Shown here: positions 39,661-42,010 of the stretch, one piece after another
How the letters are laid out: every line of letters starts with the position of its first letter
How positions within the stretch are numbered: the first letter of the stretch is position 1
IMG/VR virus record: IMGVR_UViG_3300013104_000013
Coordinates: 1 to 42,010 of that record
Source of the DNA: a virus
Strand: one strand, 5' to 3'
DNA length: 42,010 nt
Program-made: the position numbers and the translations under genes
Notes under the pieces: model-generated
Told to the model about the DNA's origin: nothing
Database searches by the model: none
The model's input: only the letters and a program-made list of their open reading frames with translations

Positions 39661-41010
39661 TTATTGGGCTCCTATCCCTTGAAATTTTGATTTTAAATTG
39701 TTTGTGTCGGAAACGGCTTCCTCCCAGGTAGGCTTATAGACGTTTCCATCATTCCTGTAAATCACTACATCACTCATGTTATTGATCATGTTGGTTACTG
39801 GCCGCTGAGAACTGTTCAAGTTAAAGCCGAGATTATTAAAGTAGTAAAGTGTTCCCCGCGTATTATACAGATCGAGCAGCTGGCCTTCCCATTCCCGGAC
39901 GGTATTCATTTGCCCAGCGGTATTGTTGTATACACGCGCATTCGCAGCCTTTAACCTGGTCGGAAATTTATCCGCGTATTCCATCATCCAAGGCGGCAAT
40001 TGTATTTCAAATGCACCATACTTGTGGCTGTTAAAGGCAATGTTGTTATAAATCAGTAGTTCTTTTGTTGCTTGCCCGAAAGATGCCGTCCACGCCCGGA
40101 GCAGATTGCCCGAGTGGTTCGTTACTTTGTTGTCATGGAACGAACCATTCCCGTACATGGCAAATACTCCCCAATGGTACCCATTAGGCGCTTTAGGGTC
40201 GCTGAACACATAATTGATATGGTCAATTGTGTTGCCCGAAATTTCAAAATCTTCAGCCGCTCCAACCCAGACCACCGTTCCAATTTGTGGGCAATCTTTT
40301 ACACTATTGTTCAAGAATTTGAAGTTCCGGGTAAGCCCATAAATACCATCATCCTCATATCTACCGTCAGAACTGAAACCCTGCGAGGTATTTACAAACG
40401 AAAGCCTCTCCAGTGTCCAGTTTTTTGATATAGTTGCATCAGTGCCGTCGTAGCGGGTATTGGATTTGTAGGTAATTACATAGTCTCCAATGTTCCGGAA
40501 TGACAAATCATGTAGCTTTACATCGCTGCTCAACCCGTTAAACTGTATGGACCGGTAACTTTGATCAATAAAAGAAGCCCCGAAAAGCTCAAACCCCTGA
40601 ACAGGGCCGAAATCCATGCTCGAATTTTTAAATGTCACGCCGGTAGCATCGATTTTAACATTGCTGCCTTGCTCCAGGTATAGCCATATACCAGTATAAG
40701 TGCCCGGTTTGATTTTGACGGTAACATTGCTCAACTTTCCAAGCAGGATCTGCTTACCGTTTTCAAGAGTGACTTCCTTCACCACTTCCGGAGATGTCAC
40801 TGGCGGCAATGTCGCATTAAGGTAGGCTAGTTTAAAATCGGTGCTTGCGAGCGACGGAACGGCAGTCCTGCCATTTGAGTAATAAATAGTGTTGCCCCTT
40901 ACCTCATACGTTACGCGCTTTTTGGTTGCCGGGTCAACAATATATCCACTTTGCGCCCAAACGTTGGCACAGCTGAAAAGGATGGTAGCTAAAAGCATGA
41001 ACTTTCTCAT
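39661..41010 (-). CDS. Right-handed beta-helix protein with signal peptide
   Basis: The 449-aa protein has a signal peptide (RKFMLLATILFSCANVWAQ, A-x-A|Q-type end) and then about 300 residues of repeated short strands (e.g. VKIDATGVTFKNSSMDFG, then FELFGASFIDQSYRSIQF) as in pectate-lyase-like helices. Such folds bind or cut polysaccharides. The gene is in the late operon between the fibre genes and the second fibre-like gene. It may be a depolymerase used on the producing cell's or target cell's capsule. Catalytic residues cannot be named from sequence alone. Confidence 0.75.
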   Translation of the reverse strand: MRKFMLLATILFSCANVWAQSGYIVDPATKKRVTYEVRGNTIYYSNGRTAVPSLASTDFKLAYLNATLPPVTSPEVVKEVTLENGKQILLGKLSNVTVKIKPGTYTGIWLYLEQGSNVKIDATGVTFKNSSMDFGPVQGFELFGASFIDQSYRSIQFNGLSSDVKLHDLSFRNIGDYVITYKSNTRYDGTDATISKNWTLERLSFVNTSQGFSSDGRYEDDGIYGLTRNFKFLNNSVKDCPQIGTVVWVGAAEDFEISGNTIDHINYVFSDPKAPNGYHWGVFAMYGNGSFHDNKVTNHSGNLLRAWTASFGQATKELLIYNNIAFNSHKYGAFEIQLPPWMMEYADKFPTRLKAANARVYNNTAGQMNTVREWEGQLLDLYNTRGTLYYFNNLGFNLNSSQRPVTNMINNMSDVVIYRNDGNVYKPTWEEAVSDTNNLKSKFQGIGAQ

Positions 41011-41019
41011 ATATTTATT

Positions 41020-41652
41020 TTAAAGGTTTTTCTCAATAATTTTGATTGCGCACAAAATGCCATACTGAACATCACCTGCAGGGGCGACTGACATTGGAAT
41101 TTCCCCTGCAGGTGAAGCTGTTTGGTTTAGAAATTCGACCATATAGAGGGTGTTTTCATTTACCCCATCTAAAAATTGCGTTACGCCATTTACTGTCACG
41201 TTTGTAGCGTCCTGCGGATCGTAATACTTGTATGCTACAGCAAACCTTATATCGTACAATTTGCTGGGGTTTAGGCCCGTTAAGGTTAATAATTTAGGAT
41301 TTGCTGCAAACTGATCCGTGTATACTATTGATTTAAAAACTCCCTCAGGAAAGAACTCATTGCTCAATACCATGTCGTCCATATTGTCCCGGCTCCAATT
41401 AGCACCCCCTGAAATAAGTTTAATATCAGTAGGGTTTCCATCATCTGTCAATAGCACCATATCGCTATCCTCCGGCCACCAGTTCCAACCTTCCAGGGAA
41501 TTTGTAAAACCCGACTGATCACACTTGATGTTTAGTACACGGCCAGGTTCCGGTCCACTGGCTTCCCACACGAGATGAGTACCTTTGTAAAGCTTGCTTA
41601 CCAGTGAATTGCCAAAATAATAGGCTGATATGTCCTGAGTCCCAATTTTCAT
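41020..41652 (-). CDS. Fibre-associated beta-sandwich protein
   Basis: The 210-aa protein opens with KIGTQDISAYYFGNSLVSKL and YKGTHLVWE, a short module found at the N-termini of phage structural proteins. Residues ~40-205 look like a carbohydrate-binding beta sandwich (GWNWWPEDSD, LTGLNPSKLYDIRFAVAYKY). It is translationally coupled to the tail fibre by an ATGA overlap, so it is probably a virion protein at the fibre. It lacks a signal peptide, unlike the next two genes. Confidence 0.7.
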   Translation of the reverse strand: MKIGTQDISAYYFGNSLVSKLYKGTHLVWEASGPEPGRVLNIKCDQSGFTNSLEGWNWWPEDSDMVLLTDDGNPTDIKLISGGANWSRDNMDDMVLSNEFFPEGVFKSIVYTDQFAANPKLLTLTGLNPSKLYDIRFAVAYKYYDPQDATNVTVNGVTQFLDGVNENTLYMVEFLNQTASPAGEIPMSVAPAGDVQYGILCAIKIIEKNL

Positions 41653-42010
41653 ATTATAATGTAGAATGTATTAGCATCAGGAGTCAATCCGTCATACTCA
41701 GCTTGAGTACACGAAACGATGTTATTAACCTTTGATCCAAAAGAATCTGTAGCATTGCTTATTTTGTCAGAAACAGCGGTTTGCACAAAGGCAGTAGTTG
41801 CAATTTGTGTAGTGTTAGTGCCGCCGGATGCAGTAGGCGCGGTTGGCGTTCCTGTTAGTGCAGGAGAAGCTAAGGGGGCTTTCAAGCCAATGTCTGTGAG
41901 AATTGAAGCAACGCTGCCGGATAGTTTTTGCAAGGCCTGCATAATCGTATCGGTAGCAGCAACGGCAACGTGAGTAGTTCCAGCCACAAACCCAGTAAGT
42001 AATGCACCAA
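41649..42010 (-). CDS. Tail fibre protein, C-terminal part (gene crosses the circular join)
   Basis: This is the 3' end of the fibre gene that starts at 1735. A GTG at 41985-41987 is an internal valine, not the start. The segment SPALTGTPTAPTASGG and TTQIATTAFVQ is the short repeat typical of many phage side-tail fibres. The last residues (TQAEYDGLTPDANTFYIII) resemble C-termini seen on other Bacteroidota phage structural proteins. The stop TGA overlaps the next ATG (ATGA at 41649-41652), which indicates translational coupling to the 210-aa gene that follows. Confidence 0.85.
   Translation of the reverse strand, partial: GALLTGFVAGTTHVAVAATDTIMQALQKLSGSVASILTDIGLKAPLASPALTGTPTAPTASGGTNTTQIATTAFVQTAVSDKISNATDSFGSKVNNIVSCTQAEYDGLTPDANTFYIII
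41888..42010. repeat. Right copy of 123-bp terminal repeat (circular join)
   Basis: Exact duplicate of bases 1-123, in the same orientation. Removing one copy gives a 41,887-bp circle. Coordinates on either side of the join should be read as adjacent: position 42010 is followed by position 124. Confidence 0.95.

Noticed and set aside
1-42010. CRISPR array, insertion sequence, rRNA or diversity-generating retroelement
   Set aside because: No regularly spaced repeats, no transposase, no rRNA-like sequence and no reverse transcriptase were seen on either strand.

Overview
The window is a complete circular temperate siphovirus genome of a Bacteroidota host. Bases 1-123 are repeated exactly at 41888-42010. 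One tail-fibre reading frame runs off the left end and continues in frame from the right end, so the contig closes into a circle of 41,887 bp. A Bacteroidota host is indicated by AT-rich spacers, several TAnnTTTG -7 promoter elements, Sec signal peptides ending in A-x-A|Q or G|Q, and the gene families present (ERF, DUF4373-like replication protein, LuxR-tailed first early gene, M15 endolysin). Sphingobacteriia would fit, but this is a guess.

Lysogeny region, 31.5-36.5 kb. A CI-like repressor (31682-32488, +) faces the early genes across tandem promoter/operator units. Behind it, in the same direction, lie a lipoprotein, two coiled-coil proteins and a second XRE regulator. The tyrosine integrase (33892-35190, -) is followed upstream by the attachment site, which carries the 3' half of a host CAU tRNA and a terminator, flanked by repeated ACTAA-type sites that may be integrase arm sites. 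Two plus-strand genes (35781-36472, one DUF2335-like) lie beyond attP.

Early/middle region, 31.5 down to 18.6 kb, minus strand. It holds a LuxR-tailed regulator, small proteins, ERF annealing protein, DUF4373-like initiator, DnaB helicase, GIY-YIG endonuclease, SAM methyltransferase, NinG and many small unknowns with stop/start overlaps. A 74-aa regulator on the opposite strand with its own operator region (24.27-24.59 kb) splits the operon.

Late region, 18.5 kb down to 1, through the join, then 42.0 down to 36.5 kb, minus strand. The order is TerS, TerL, portal, prohead protease, HK97-type capsid, connectors, tail tube, tape measure, tail tip, collar protein and tail fibre; then across the join a fibre-associated protein, a beta-helix protein and a second fibre-like protein (both with signal peptides), holin, M15 endolysin and two membrane-anchored proteins. 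A convergent terminator at 9.93 kb and a fresh promoter at 9.48 kb divide head from tail genes.

The most interesting signal is a 23-bp dyad, ATGACA-N11-TGTCAT, at four late-gene junctions (1739, 9489, 16311, 18548). Its right half contains a 12-bp word nearly identical to the two operators in front of the repressor. This points to one DNA-binding specificity (CI, or a regulator with a related site) acting on both the early promoter and several late promoters.
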